Shown here: piece by piece, positions 1-5,372 of the stretch
Position numbering within the stretch: position 1 is the first letter of the stretch
Layout: every line of letters begins with the position of its first letter
Assembly: GCA_003023485.1 (NCBI GenBank)
Contig: PXSG01000009.1
Location: 1-7,759 of the forward strand
DNA from: Halobacteriales archaeon SW_10_68_16
Lineage (GTDB): Archaea; Halobacteriota; Halobacteria; Halobacteriales; Haloarculaceae
Length of the DNA: 7,759 bases
Direction of reading: 5' to 3'
Notes under the pieces: generated by a model
The model's database searches: none
What the model was told of the DNA's origin: nothing
What the model saw: only the letters and a program-made list of their open reading frames with translations
Program-made: the position numbers and the translations under genes

Positions 1-941
1 GTCGGGTCCCGGCGGATGGCCGGCACGTACTGCATCGCCGGCCCGCCCGAGAGCATGCCGCTGGTCGTGACGATGGCCACGTTCTTCTCCGCGAGGCGCT
101 CGCGCTGGCCGTCCCGGCCCGTGACGAAGCGGGCGTGTGATTTCGCCCGCCGGAGTGCCTCGGCGTCGCGGACGTACCCGGGATACTGGCGGAACATCGT
201 GGTAATCCCCTGGCCCATCCCGTCGACGTAACAGGGGATGTCGTGGGCCGCACAGATCAGGAGCAGCTCCTGTGTCCGCCCGATGGCGAAGGCCGGGACG
301 ACGACGGTTCCGCCCTCCCACAGCGTCGTCCGTACGCTCTCGGCAAAGCGTCGTTCGATGGTCTCGCGGGATTCGTGTGTGGTGTCCGCGTAGGTGCTCT
401 CGGTGACGACCACGTCGGCGTCGGGGCGGGCGGTCGTGCCGGCGATGATGCGCTGGTCGGCGGTGTGAAAATCGCCGGTGTACAGCAACCGCGTCTCCCC
501 GTCGTCGACGAGGACGTGCGCACTTCCCGGAATGTGGCCCGCGGAAAGCAGCGTGACCTCGTGGCCCGCGGCCTCAAATGGCTGGCCGTAGCCGTGGGCC
601 TCCGAAACTTGCGTCACGCGCTCGATCTCGACCCTGGTGAACGGGCAGTCGTAGGTGCCGCCGTGGAGTTTCAGCGTGTCGCGTGCGAGCGTCAGCGCCA
701 GCTCGCGCGTCGGCGGCGTCCAATGAATGGGGGGTCGGCGGTCCCCCGAGAGCAGCGACGGCACCGCCCCCACGTGGTCTAAGTGGCCGTGGGAGGCGAC
801 GACCGCCTCCGGGTCGACCGCACCCACCGGGAACTGTGGGGGCGTGGACGCCTTCATCCCGTAGTCGAGCAACAGCGCGTCGTCGACCAGGATGGCACTC
901 CGGCCGACCTCGCGTGCGCCGCCGAGAAACCGGACCTCCAT
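1..941 (-). CDS. Beta-CASP metallo-beta-lactamase ribonuclease, aCPSF2-like (3' end cut by window edge)
   Basis: Probable RNA-processing nuclease (endo- and/or 5'-3' exonuclease) of the MBL/beta-CASP family, acting on RNA in the cytoplasm with two zinc ions. The first 313 residues are visible. Seen: the zinc motif HGHLDH at residues 51-56, a further metal-ligand His in SAGHIPGS (about 136), Asp in TGDF (157), the beta-CASP motif A acid in TESTYAD (Glu181), and the family signatures PAFAIGRTQELL (216-227) and SGMLSGGP (294-301). Motifs B and C (His) should lie beyond the left edge. The protein begins directly with the MBL fold (MEVRFLGGAREVG), so there is no N-terminal KH region as in aCPSF1. 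That points to aCPSF2 or another short archaeal beta-CASP protein of about 410 residues rather than aCPSF1; aRNase J is the main alternative. The ATG shares one base with the stop of the upstream 92-residue gene, so the two are probably co-transcribed and translationally coupled. The family is sure; the subgroup is inferred. Confidence 0.9.
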   Translation of the reverse strand, partial: MEVRFLGGAREVGRSAILVDDALLLDYGMKASTPPQFPVGAVDPEAVVASHGHLDHVGAVPSLLSGDRRPPIHWTPPTRELALTLARDTLKLHGGTYDCPFTRVEIERVTQVSEAHGYGQPFEAAGHEVTLLSAGHIPGSAHVLVDDGETRLLYTGDFHTADQRIIAGTTARPDADVVVTESTYADTTHESRETIERRFAESVRTTLWEGGTVVVPAFAIGRTQELLLICAAHDIPCYVDGMGQGITTMFRQYPGYVRDAEALRRAKSHARFVTGRDGQRERLAEKNVAIVTTSGMLSGGPAMQYVPAIRRDP

Positions 942-1219
942 CACTGGACGACGTCGGGCCGGACGTGGAACCGCTGGTAGCCACCCTGCGAGAGGTCGAG
1001 CGAGCCGACCCACCAGTTCCACCGCTCGACGAGGTCGTGGTCGTCGGGTGCGTCCGCGAGGTTGTCGAGGACCACCTCGACGGTCAGTTCGTGGCCGAAG
1101 TCCGCGTCGATGCGCCCCGAGTCCGCGAGGTCGTGGGCCTGCCGCGAGACCGCACGCAACGCTTCCCCCTCGCCCCCGAAGGCCTCGGCCAGGCCGCGTT
1201 CCAGACGTTCCCTGTCCAC
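941..1219 (-). CDS. Conserved-looking 92-residue hypothetical protein upstream of the beta-CASP nuclease
   Basis: I do not recognise a family. The product is small, acidic and apparently soluble, with no signal peptide or membrane segment. Residues 1-35 look helical (DRERLERGLAEAFGG, then LRAVSRQAHDLADSG). A middle part, FGHELTVEVVLDNL (41-54), and a Trp-rich stretch, VERWNWWVGSLDL (64-76), look like a small alpha/beta fold. The start is GTG at 1219: no ATG is in frame before it, and a TATA-like CTTTCAAG lies about 28 bases upstream. The stop overlaps the start of the beta-CASP nuclease by one base (TGATG), which implies coupled translation. The gene begins 44 bases after the 3' end of RNase P RNA on the same strand. 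Acidic composition and the tight overlap support it being real. A role as partner or regulator of the nuclease is only inferred from position. Confidence 0.8.
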   Translation of the reverse strand: MDRERLERGLAEAFGGEGEALRAVSRQAHDLADSGRIDADFGHELTVEVVLDNLADAPDDHDLVERWNWWVGSLDLSQGGYQRFHVRPDVVQ

Positions 1220-1243
1220 GCTCCCGATGACTGCCTACACGGA

Positions 1244-1251
1244 CTTGAAAG
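1244..1251 (-). promoter_or_regulatory. TATA-like element before the 92-residue gene
   Basis: CTTTCAAG on the minus strand is centred about 28 bases before the GTG at 1219, in the spacer between the RNase P RNA 3' end and the gene. The spacing fits a haloarchaeal promoter giving a leaderless mRNA. The match to a TATA box is only moderate, and read-through from the RNase P RNA promoter is also possible. Confidence 0.35.
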
Positions 1252-1263
1252 TACGGGAAGCGA

Positions 1264-1663
1264 GAGCGGCTGAGGGGAGTAAGCCCCCTTCTGTTCGACC
1301 CGGCATTCCGCTGAGCGTCCGAACCGCGTCCGGGCTACCTTGTGGTCCGGACTTGCACCGGCGAGGGTTCGCCGTTCCATCCGTTCTCTCCCGTCGGCGC
1401 GGCGGTGCCGCGCGTGTCGAGGCGTCTGCCTCGCAGCCCTCGGTGGGTCAGCTTCCCGGCCCTTTATCGTCGCCTTTCTCGGGCACGGGGTCGCGCACCT
1501 CATCGGTCGGGGAGAGGGGTTTCGTTTCTGTTCCAGCGCCGGCGGTCTCCCGCCCCGGGCTCGCGCCCGGTCGCCCGCCCGGACGGTGGGGGGACTTTCC
1601 TCATGTCCCTTGCGCGCCGATGGCGCGTGCTGGAACACGGGAGCCGGGCTCCCTCTGCCACAC
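1264..1663 (-). ncRNA. rnpB: RNase P RNA (archaeal type)
   Basis: Catalytic RNA that, with its protein subunits, removes the 5' leader of pre-tRNAs. Read on the minus strand, it has the universal conserved blocks in the right order. GAGGAAAGTCC (CR-I, P4 5' strand) is at 1602-1592, GCCGGTGCAAGTCC (CR-III-like) at 1362-1349, and ACAGAAGGGGGCTTAC (CR-V, P4 3' strand) at 1294-1279. The ends were set from helix P1: GGC-A-GAGGG (1659-1651) pairs with CCCTC-A-GCC (1275-1268), with a few outward pairs reaching 1663 and 1264. The exact termini may be off by several bases. About 400 nt is a normal size for a haloarchaeal RNase P RNA. The 5' end is only 35 bases from the upstream kinase stop codon, so the promoter must sit in that gap or in the kinase end. 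Open reading frames across this stretch are therefore spurious. Confidence 0.95.
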
Positions 1664-1682
1664 GAACGTAGACGGCCGGTGA

Positions 1683-1690
1683 CCCTAAGC
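1683..1690 (-). promoter_or_regulatory. Possible promoter element of RNase P RNA
   Basis: GCTTAGGG on the minus strand lies about 24-27 bases before the estimated 5' end of the RNase P RNA, in the short gap after the kinase fragment. It is a poor TATA match; it is proposed because a stable RNA needs a promoter here and nothing better is seen. Confidence 0.25.
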
Positions 1691-1697
1691 CGTTCGG

Positions 1698-2195
1698 TCA
1701 CGTCGCCCCGGTCCCCTCACTACTGACCAAGCCTGGGAGGCGCAGCGTGACCCTCGTGCCTCCCTCCGTGGGTGTCTCGAAGGACACCTCCCCACCCAGG
1801 GCGGTCGTCCCCCACTTGACGAGCCACAGCCCCAGGCCGCTCCCGTGTTCGAGCGCCGACTCCTCGCCGGCCTCCAGGACCGCGAGTTCGTGCTCGGGGA
1901 TGCCCGGCCCGTCGTCGCTGACGGTCAGCAGGACCGACTCCTCGTCTCGCCCCTCGTAGGCGACGGTCACGGTCCCGCCCCCGTGTCCGATTCCGTTCTC
2001 GACGAGGCTGCGGACCACCAGATCCAGCAGCCGGACGTCGGTCTCGACCCGGACGCCCTCGGGCACGTCACAGGTCACCGACCCGTCGGGGTGTTCCTCG
2101 CCGACGTCGGCGGTCACGTCAGCGAGGAGGGCCGCGAGGTCGTGCTCGACGAGGTGGCGCTCGCCGTCACGCGAGGAGGTCCGCGTAGTTGACAA
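1698..2195 (-). pseudogene. C-terminal part (HATPase domain) of a split histidine kinase
   Basis: This reading frame holds the ATP-binding half of the kinase begun at 3288. It shows the N-box in RSLVENGIGHG (residues 63-72; Asn67 would bind Mg-ATP), the G1 box SDDGPGIP (93-100) and the G2 box HGSGLGLWLVKW (117-128), ending in the usual strand GGTRVTLRLPG. The frame opens at a TTG and overlaps the upstream frame by 29 bases. Its first residues (about 1-9) are just the H-box region read in the wrong frame; real kinase sequence starts near GERHLVEHDLAALL. On its own it has no dimerisation domain, no phosphorylatable His and no convincing start, so I read it as the detached end of a broken gene. 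A separately translated HATPase protein, or a fusion made by +1 frameshifting at the upstream TGA, cannot be excluded. Confidence 0.75.
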
Positions 2196-3288
2196 CGACG
2201 TTCAAGTCGTTGCGGAGGTTGTGCCGGAGGATGCGGTTGAGCACGCCCAGGCGCTGCTTGCGCTGGCGCTCGTCGGTGACGTCGACGAACCCGACGGTGT
2301 AGCCGACCTCGGTCCCGGCGGCGTCGGCGAGGGTGGTGACCGCGACGTTGAACTCCCGGTGGTGGCCCCCGACGCGCAGGCTCGCGGCCCACTCTCCGGA
2401 CTCGACGGCGAGTTCCCCCTCGTACAGCGTCCCCAGCGGCGCCGCGAGGACGTCACGGCGGTCGACGCCGAAGGTTTCCCCGGCGGCGTCGTTGAGGGTG
2501 ATGACCCGTCCCTCCTGGTCGGTGATGACGACCGCGGTGCCGATGTCGTCGATGGCCGCGCGCTCGGCACTCCGGCGCGTCGCGGGCTTGAACTCGAACA
2601 TGTCGTTGCGAAAGAGCGCGTACATGTCCAGTAGCATGTGCGGGAGGAACATCAGCGGCGTCAGATTGAACTGCGGGACGGGGCCGAGCTTGAACACCCA
2701 GACGGTGAACGCTGCCGCGGGTGGGATCGGCGTCAGCGCGATGGCGAGGGCCTGCTTGCGGAAGAGTGGCCCGTAGCTGATGACGGTATCGAGCAGGAGG
2801 AAGATGCCCAGCGTCGAGAAGGCAAACAGCGCCACGTACTGGACGAACACCGGGGCGTGGTGCGTGTAGGTGGCCGTCGCGGCGCCGAACGCCGGCGCGA
2901 TTGCGAAGCCCCTCCAGACGAGATTGTGCAGCGGGTTCGTCACCACCAGTGCCGTCAGGATGACCTCGAAGGCCACGGCGACCCCGAACGCCGACGAGTG
3001 CAGCAGGTCGACCCGGCCCGTGTACTCCAAGGCGAACGCGAGGAAGAACACGCCGATCCAGCTGATCGGCAGCCAGGTGACGATCTCCAGTGCTTCCCGG
3101 ATGGCGGGGTCGAACACGAACAGGGCGACGCCGTAGGTGAAACACCAGACCACCTGGACCGCGATGACGACGAGGAACCACCAGCCCCCGGGTTCCTCGC
3201 GCCACGGCCAGATGTACGCGAGTAACACGAGGTTGGCGACGCCGACCGCCAGCGTCGCGACCGCGGGCCAGGGGGGGAGCGAAACCAC
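2167..3288 (-). CDS. Split membrane histidine kinase, N-terminal part: 7TM sensor, PAS and H-box
   Basis: Sensor half of a haloarchaeal two-component kinase. Residues 1-225 are very hydrophobic, with about seven membrane segments (around 8-27, 35-58, 69-89, 97-117, 147-170, 178-199 and 205-223), matching the histidine-kinase N-terminal 7TM region. Residues about 243-338 form a PAS domain (DDIGTAVVITDQEGRVITLN to GYTVGFVDVTDERQ). The H-box RHNLRNDLNVVV follows, with the phospho-accepting His at 356. The frame then stops at residue 373, just after NYADLLA. A complete kinase would continue with the second dimerisation helix and the ATPase domain. The ATPase domain is found just downstream in the +1 frame, but the helix (roughly 35-45 residues in relatives) is absent. 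GTG at 3288 is chosen because no in-frame ATG precedes it and a TATA-like element lies 27 bases upstream. As it stands the protein cannot autophosphorylate by itself. A sequencing error could explain the frame, but hardly the missing helix. Confidence 0.85.
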   Translation of the reverse strand: MVSLPPWPAVATLAVGVANLVLLAYIWPWREEPGGWWFLVVIAVQVVWCFTYGVALFVFDPAIREALEIVTWLPISWIGVFFLAFALEYTGRVDLLHSSAFGVAVAFEVILTALVVTNPLHNLVWRGFAIAPAFGAATATYTHHAPVFVQYVALFAFSTLGIFLLLDTVISYGPLFRKQALAIALTPIPPAAAFTVWVFKLGPVPQFNLTPLMFLPHMLLDMYALFRNDMFEFKPATRRSAERAAIDDIGTAVVITDQEGRVITLNDAAGETFGVDRRDVLAAPLGTLYEGELAVESGEWAASLRVGGHHREFNVAVTTLADAAGTEVGYTVGFVDVTDERQRKQRLGVLNRILRHNLRNDLNVVVNYADLLA

Positions 3289-3311
3289 GTCTACCAGAGG
3301 GGCGCATCGCC

Positions 3312-3318
3312 ACTTAAC
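3312..3318 (-). promoter_or_regulatory. TATA-like element of the 7TM kinase
   Basis: GTTAAGT on the minus strand is centred 27 bases before the GTG at 3288. The spacing fits a haloarchaeal promoter with a leaderless transcript and supports that start codon. Confidence 0.45.
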
Positions 3319-3419
3319 GATTCCTCGTCACGTGGCCGAGTCCCGGTGTGGCAGGACCAACTGGCAGACAGTAAGTGCACCCATCTGTCGGAACCGCCGG
3401 CACCGACTGCGGAACGACA

Positions 3420-3449
3420 GATAAAATCACCCGAAACGAGATAAAATCA
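3420..3449. repeat. Paired direct repeat GATAAAATCA, 20-base spacing
   Basis: GATAAAATCA occurs at 3420-3429 and again at 3440-3449, both preceded by AACGA (with two extra bases in the first copy). Each copy contains a small dyad, GAT-AAA-ATC. The repeat period of 20 bases is close to two turns of the helix, so a protein would meet both copies on the same face. This is the only marked A/T-rich patch in the intergenic region. It could be a tandem operator or, read on either strand, overlapping TATA-like elements. Confidence 0.6.
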
Positions 3450-3652
3450 TGTTCACTATCGACCTGCACTTTTCTGCCCGCCACTAGGTCCGGGATGGGC
3501 GCGCACGGCCGGTGTCGCCCACCCCGTGGTCGGCACCGACCGCACGGTCCGCTCGCCCAGGAATCGCACCCGCCCACCGAACCACACAACCCGAACGGTT
3601 TCGGTCCAGCCACCACATCCCACCACTCTCGCCCGGTCATCACGCCCCTCAA

Positions 3653-4000
3653 ATGGTCTTCGACTCACTCACCGACCGCCGCCCCGCACGTCCCGACACC
3701 GAACCGAGATACGTCTGCCCACTCTGTGGAACGCTGTCCCAGCCCTCGCGACGGTACTGTGCCCGGTGTGGGGGAACGCCCGTCGTCCCGGTCACCGACA
3801 CCGACGTGTACGAGACGGTCCTCCCCATGTGCGGCCCGGACTGTCGCCGGAACCGTCCGGACGGGGAATCGACGGGCGACCCTGCTCCCGAACGCGAGCG
3901 ACACACGCCGAGAGACGCGGTGCAGACGCTCGTCCGGCGAGTCGAAGCCGTCGCATTCACCCGCTGGATCCGACGGAACTGCGACACGAACGACTCGTAG
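3653..4000 (+). CDS. Small zinc-ribbon protein of unknown function
   Basis: A 115-residue protein with one clear treble-clef or zinc-ribbon motif, CPLCG (Cys22, Cys25) and CARCG (Cys36, Cys39), spacing C-x2-C-x10-C-x2-C, preceded by the aromatic pair RYV typical of rubredoxin-like knuckles. A further CGPDC (Cys60, Cys64) follows after an acidic linker, and a lone Cys110 lies near the C terminus. The C-terminal part (88-108, PRDAVQTLVRRVEAVAFTRW) looks like an amphipathic helix. Structural zinc binding is likely; the partner (nucleic acid or protein) is unknown. ATG at 3653 is chosen because the in-frame extension back to 3512 is rich in Arg, Pro and His and lacks the acidic character of halophile proteins. 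No good TATA box lies at -27. It converges with the dehydrogenase, with 15 bases between stops. Confidence 0.7.
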   Translation: MVFDSLTDRRPARPDTEPRYVCPLCGTLSQPSRRYCARCGGTPVVPVTDTDVYETVLPMCGPDCRRNRPDGESTGDPAPERERHTPRDAVQTLVRRVEAVAFTRWIRRNCDTNDS

Positions 4001-4015
4001 CGGCTGCTGTCACCG

Positions 4016-4906
4016 TCAGTCCACGCGCGCCTCGGTGCCGGCGAGCATCTCGATGACCTGCATCACGCCGGAGTTGTCGTCGCGTTCCATCCCGTTTTCC
4101 TCCATCGACTTGTACAGTTCGTGGGCGAGTTCGGTCTGGGGCATGGGCGCCCCGTAGGCCTCGCCGGCGTCGGTTGCGATGCGCAGGTCCTTGTACTGGT
4201 AGCCCGCGAAGAACCCGGGTTCGAAGTCGCCACGGATCATGCTGGGCGCGCGGTTGTCCAGGGTCCAACAGCCCGCGGCGCCGCCGCTGATGGCCTCGAC
4301 GACAGCCTCCAGGTCCGCGCCGGCCTGCTCGGCGAATACCAGCGCCTCGCTGACGCCGACCATCTGTGCCGCGACGACGATCTGGTTGCAGGCCTTCGTC
4401 GTCTGGCCGGCGCCGTTCGGGCCGGTGTGGGTGACCGTCTCGCCCATCACCTCGAAGAGGTCCCGGTGCTGTTCGAGGACGGCCTCGTCGCCGCCGACCA
4501 TGATCGACAGCGTGCCGTCGATGGCGCCCTGCTCGCCGCCGCTGATGGGCGCGTCGAGCATCTCCACGCCCATATCGGCGAGGTCCGCCGCGAGGTCCTC
4601 TGTGACCGTCGGCGAAATGGTCGACATGTCGATGAACGTCATGCCCTCGCCCAGTCCGGGCATGATCTCCTCGCGGACGACGGAATCGACGACCGCCGAG
4701 TCCGGCAGGCAGGTGATGACGACGTCGCTTCGCTCGGCGGCCTCCGTGGCGTCCGCGGCCGCCGCCCCGCCGTAGTCGGCGAGGTCCTCGACCGGTTCCT
4801 GCGAGCGGTTGTGTCCGACTACGTCGTAGCCCGCGTCGACGAGGTTCTTCGACATCGGCAGTCCCATGATTCCCAGTCCGACAAAGCCGATCGTGTGCTC
4901 GGCCAT
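4016..4906 (-). CDS. NAD(P)-dependent beta-hydroxyacid dehydrogenase (3-hydroxyisobutyrate dehydrogenase / tartronate semialdehyde reductase family)
   Basis: A 296-residue cytoplasmic oxidoreductase of full family length that interconverts a beta-hydroxyacid and its semialdehyde. Seen: the N-terminal dinucleotide-binding motif GFVGLGIMGLPMSKNL (residues 7-22), the substrate-binding signature DAPISGGEQGAIDG (118-131), the catalytic-lysine motif GAGQTTKACNQ (Lys171, with Asn174), and the C-terminal KDLRIA (239-244). The second strand ends in HNRS (32-35) instead of an acidic residue. In this family Arg there generally favours NADPH over NADH, so a reductase acting as in tartronate semialdehyde or glyoxylate reduction is a reasonable guess, but the substrate cannot be told from sequence alone. 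ATG at 4906 is chosen over an in-frame extension to 4987 because the Rossmann motif starts right after it and an ATATTT element lies 27 bases upstream. It is divergent from the 81-residue gene. Confidence 0.93.
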   Translation of the reverse strand: MAEHTIGFVGLGIMGLPMSKNLVDAGYDVVGHNRSQEPVEDLADYGGAAAADATEAAERSDVVITCLPDSAVVDSVVREEIMPGLGEGMTFIDMSTISPTVTEDLAADLADMGVEMLDAPISGGEQGAIDGTLSIMVGGDEAVLEQHRDLFEVMGETVTHTGPNGAGQTTKACNQIVVAAQMVGVSEALVFAEQAGADLEAVVEAISGGAAGCWTLDNRAPSMIRGDFEPGFFAGYQYKDLRIATDAGEAYGAPMPQTELAHELYKSMEENGMERDDNSGVMQVIEMLAGTEARVD

Positions 4907-4929
4907 AGCGGCCCTTCGGCGATGGAGAC

Positions 4930-4937
4930 CAAATATG
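4930..4937 (-). promoter_or_regulatory. TATA-like element of the dehydrogenase gene
   Basis: CATATTTG on the minus strand is centred about 27 bases before the ATG at 4906, in otherwise GC-rich sequence. This is the expected position for a leaderless haloarchaeal transcript. Confidence 0.55.
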
Positions 4938-4971
4938 TGGAGGGTTCCGGACCGCTCCCGCGTACCCGTAC

Positions 4972-4996
4972 AGATATAAGAAATCATTAATAAATC
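4972..4996 (+). promoter_or_regulatory. A/T-rich promoter region of the 81-residue gene
   Basis: Two TATA-like elements lie close together: AGATATAAG (4972-4980) and ATTAATAAAT (4986-4995). From the second, transcription would start near 5017-5020, giving a leader of under 10 bases before the ATG at 5026. This is the most A/T-rich stretch of the window and lies in the divergent spacer shared with the dehydrogenase. Confidence 0.55.
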
Positions 4997-5025
4997 TCTT
5001 GTACGTTGCCTCGATACGGTGTGGC

Positions 5026-5271
5026 ATGGCAGATTTCGGCCCGTACGACGAGTGGAACTACTCCGAAGACGAGCTAGTCGAGATGGCGATGGGGAATCCG
5101 GTCGGCGACGTCGGGCTCTCGATGCAGAAGACGCGGTTCAACCTCACGAAGATCCAGGGGGAACTGATTTCGCGGGCGCTCGCGCAGTACGACGGGTTCG
5201 AGAGCGACCTCGAACGGGAAGTGGCCGAGCGGACCGAGCAGATGATCCGCGAGAAGTCGGACTTCGAATAG
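5026..5271 (+). CDS. Small acidic 81-residue protein of unknown function
   Basis: No family recognised. The protein is very acidic, soluble and Cys-free. The N-terminal part contains GPYDEWNYSEDELVEMAMG (residues 5-23), then a Gly/Pro turn NPVGDVGLS, then an apparently long helical region (34-77, TRFNLTKIQGELIS to EVAERTEQMIREKSD) with regularly spaced hydrophobic residues, suggesting an amphipathic helix or coiled coil for dimerisation. ATG at 5026 is preferred over a TTG at 4999 because the strong A/T-rich promoter ends only just before 4999, and the acidic sequence starts at the ATG. The gene stands alone: it is divergent from the dehydrogenase and separated by a stem-loop and a fresh TATA box from the following kinase. 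A role in signalling with that kinase is possible only by proximity. Confidence 0.75.
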   Translation: MADFGPYDEWNYSEDELVEMAMGNPVGDVGLSMQKTRFNLTKIQGELISRALAQYDGFESDLEREVAERTEQMIREKSDFE

Positions 5272-5309
5272 TTCTCTCGCCGTTCCCCCGGTCGGCAGTT
5301 GCGGGTGTC

Positions 5310-5335
5310 GGTGGCGCCGAACGGGCGTCGCCACC
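5310..5335 (+). repeat. Inverted repeat (stem-loop) just upstream of the soluble kinase promoter
   Basis: GGTGGCG at 5310-5316 is the exact complement of CGCCACC at 5329-5335, with a 12-base loop. It sits 39 bases after the stop of the 81-residue gene and 5 bases before the TATA box of the kinase. It could act as a transcript 3'-end hairpin for the former or as an operator beside the promoter of the latter. No T-run follows within the hairpin edge, so it is not a bacterial-style terminator. Confidence 0.5.
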
Positions 5336-5340
5336 ATCTC

Positions 5341-5350
5341 CTTATATAAG
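5341..5350 (+). promoter_or_regulatory. TATA box of the soluble histidine kinase
   Basis: CTTATATAAG is a perfect 10-base palindrome centred about 27 bases before the ATG at 5373. It is the best TATA box in the window and implies a leaderless transcript, which also fixes the kinase start codon. Confidence 0.75.
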
Positions 5351-5372
5351 CGAACGGCGACTAAGCCCGGGT

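Larger units (their letters stand above)
3289..3652. other. Non-coding intergenic region between the kinase and the zinc-ribbon gene
   Basis: No convincing gene on either strand. Open frames crossing this stretch give Arg/Pro/His/Cys-rich products unlike haloarchaeal proteins. It holds the kinase promoter at its left end and, near the middle, an A/T-rich island (about 3420-3450) with a duplicated 10-base motif described separately. The right half is GC-rich and contains short GGTCGG/CCGACC-type inverted repeats but no recognisable RNA gene. It is long for this compact window, so a small RNA or regulated leader of the zinc-ribbon gene is possible but unsupported. Confidence 0.5.

Noticed and set aside
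243..782. 179-residue plus-strand frame opposite the beta-CASP nuclease
   Set aside because: It is antisense to a gene with all family motifs; the product has no recognisable domain and is a shadow frame.
1084..1701. Long open frames across the RNase P RNA region on both strands
   Set aside because: The interval is a structured RNA with the conserved RNase P blocks; the frames encode Arg/Pro/Ser-rich sequence unlike haloarchaeal proteins and stay open because of high GC.
2638..3225. 195-residue Glu/Arg-rich plus-strand frame opposite the 7TM kinase
   Set aside because: It looks acidic and halophile-like at first, but it is the antisense of hydrophobic membrane segments, which produce charged residues on the opposite strand.
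3449..3487. 12-codon mini frame (ATG TTC ACT to TAG) right after the second GATAAAATCA
   Set aside because: Too short to support, no ribosome-binding signal, and explained by chance.
3314..3652. 112-residue minus-strand frame in the intergenic region
   Set aside because: Basic and Cys/Gly/Arg/Pro-rich, no acidic bias, no domain, and it would overlap the kinase promoter.
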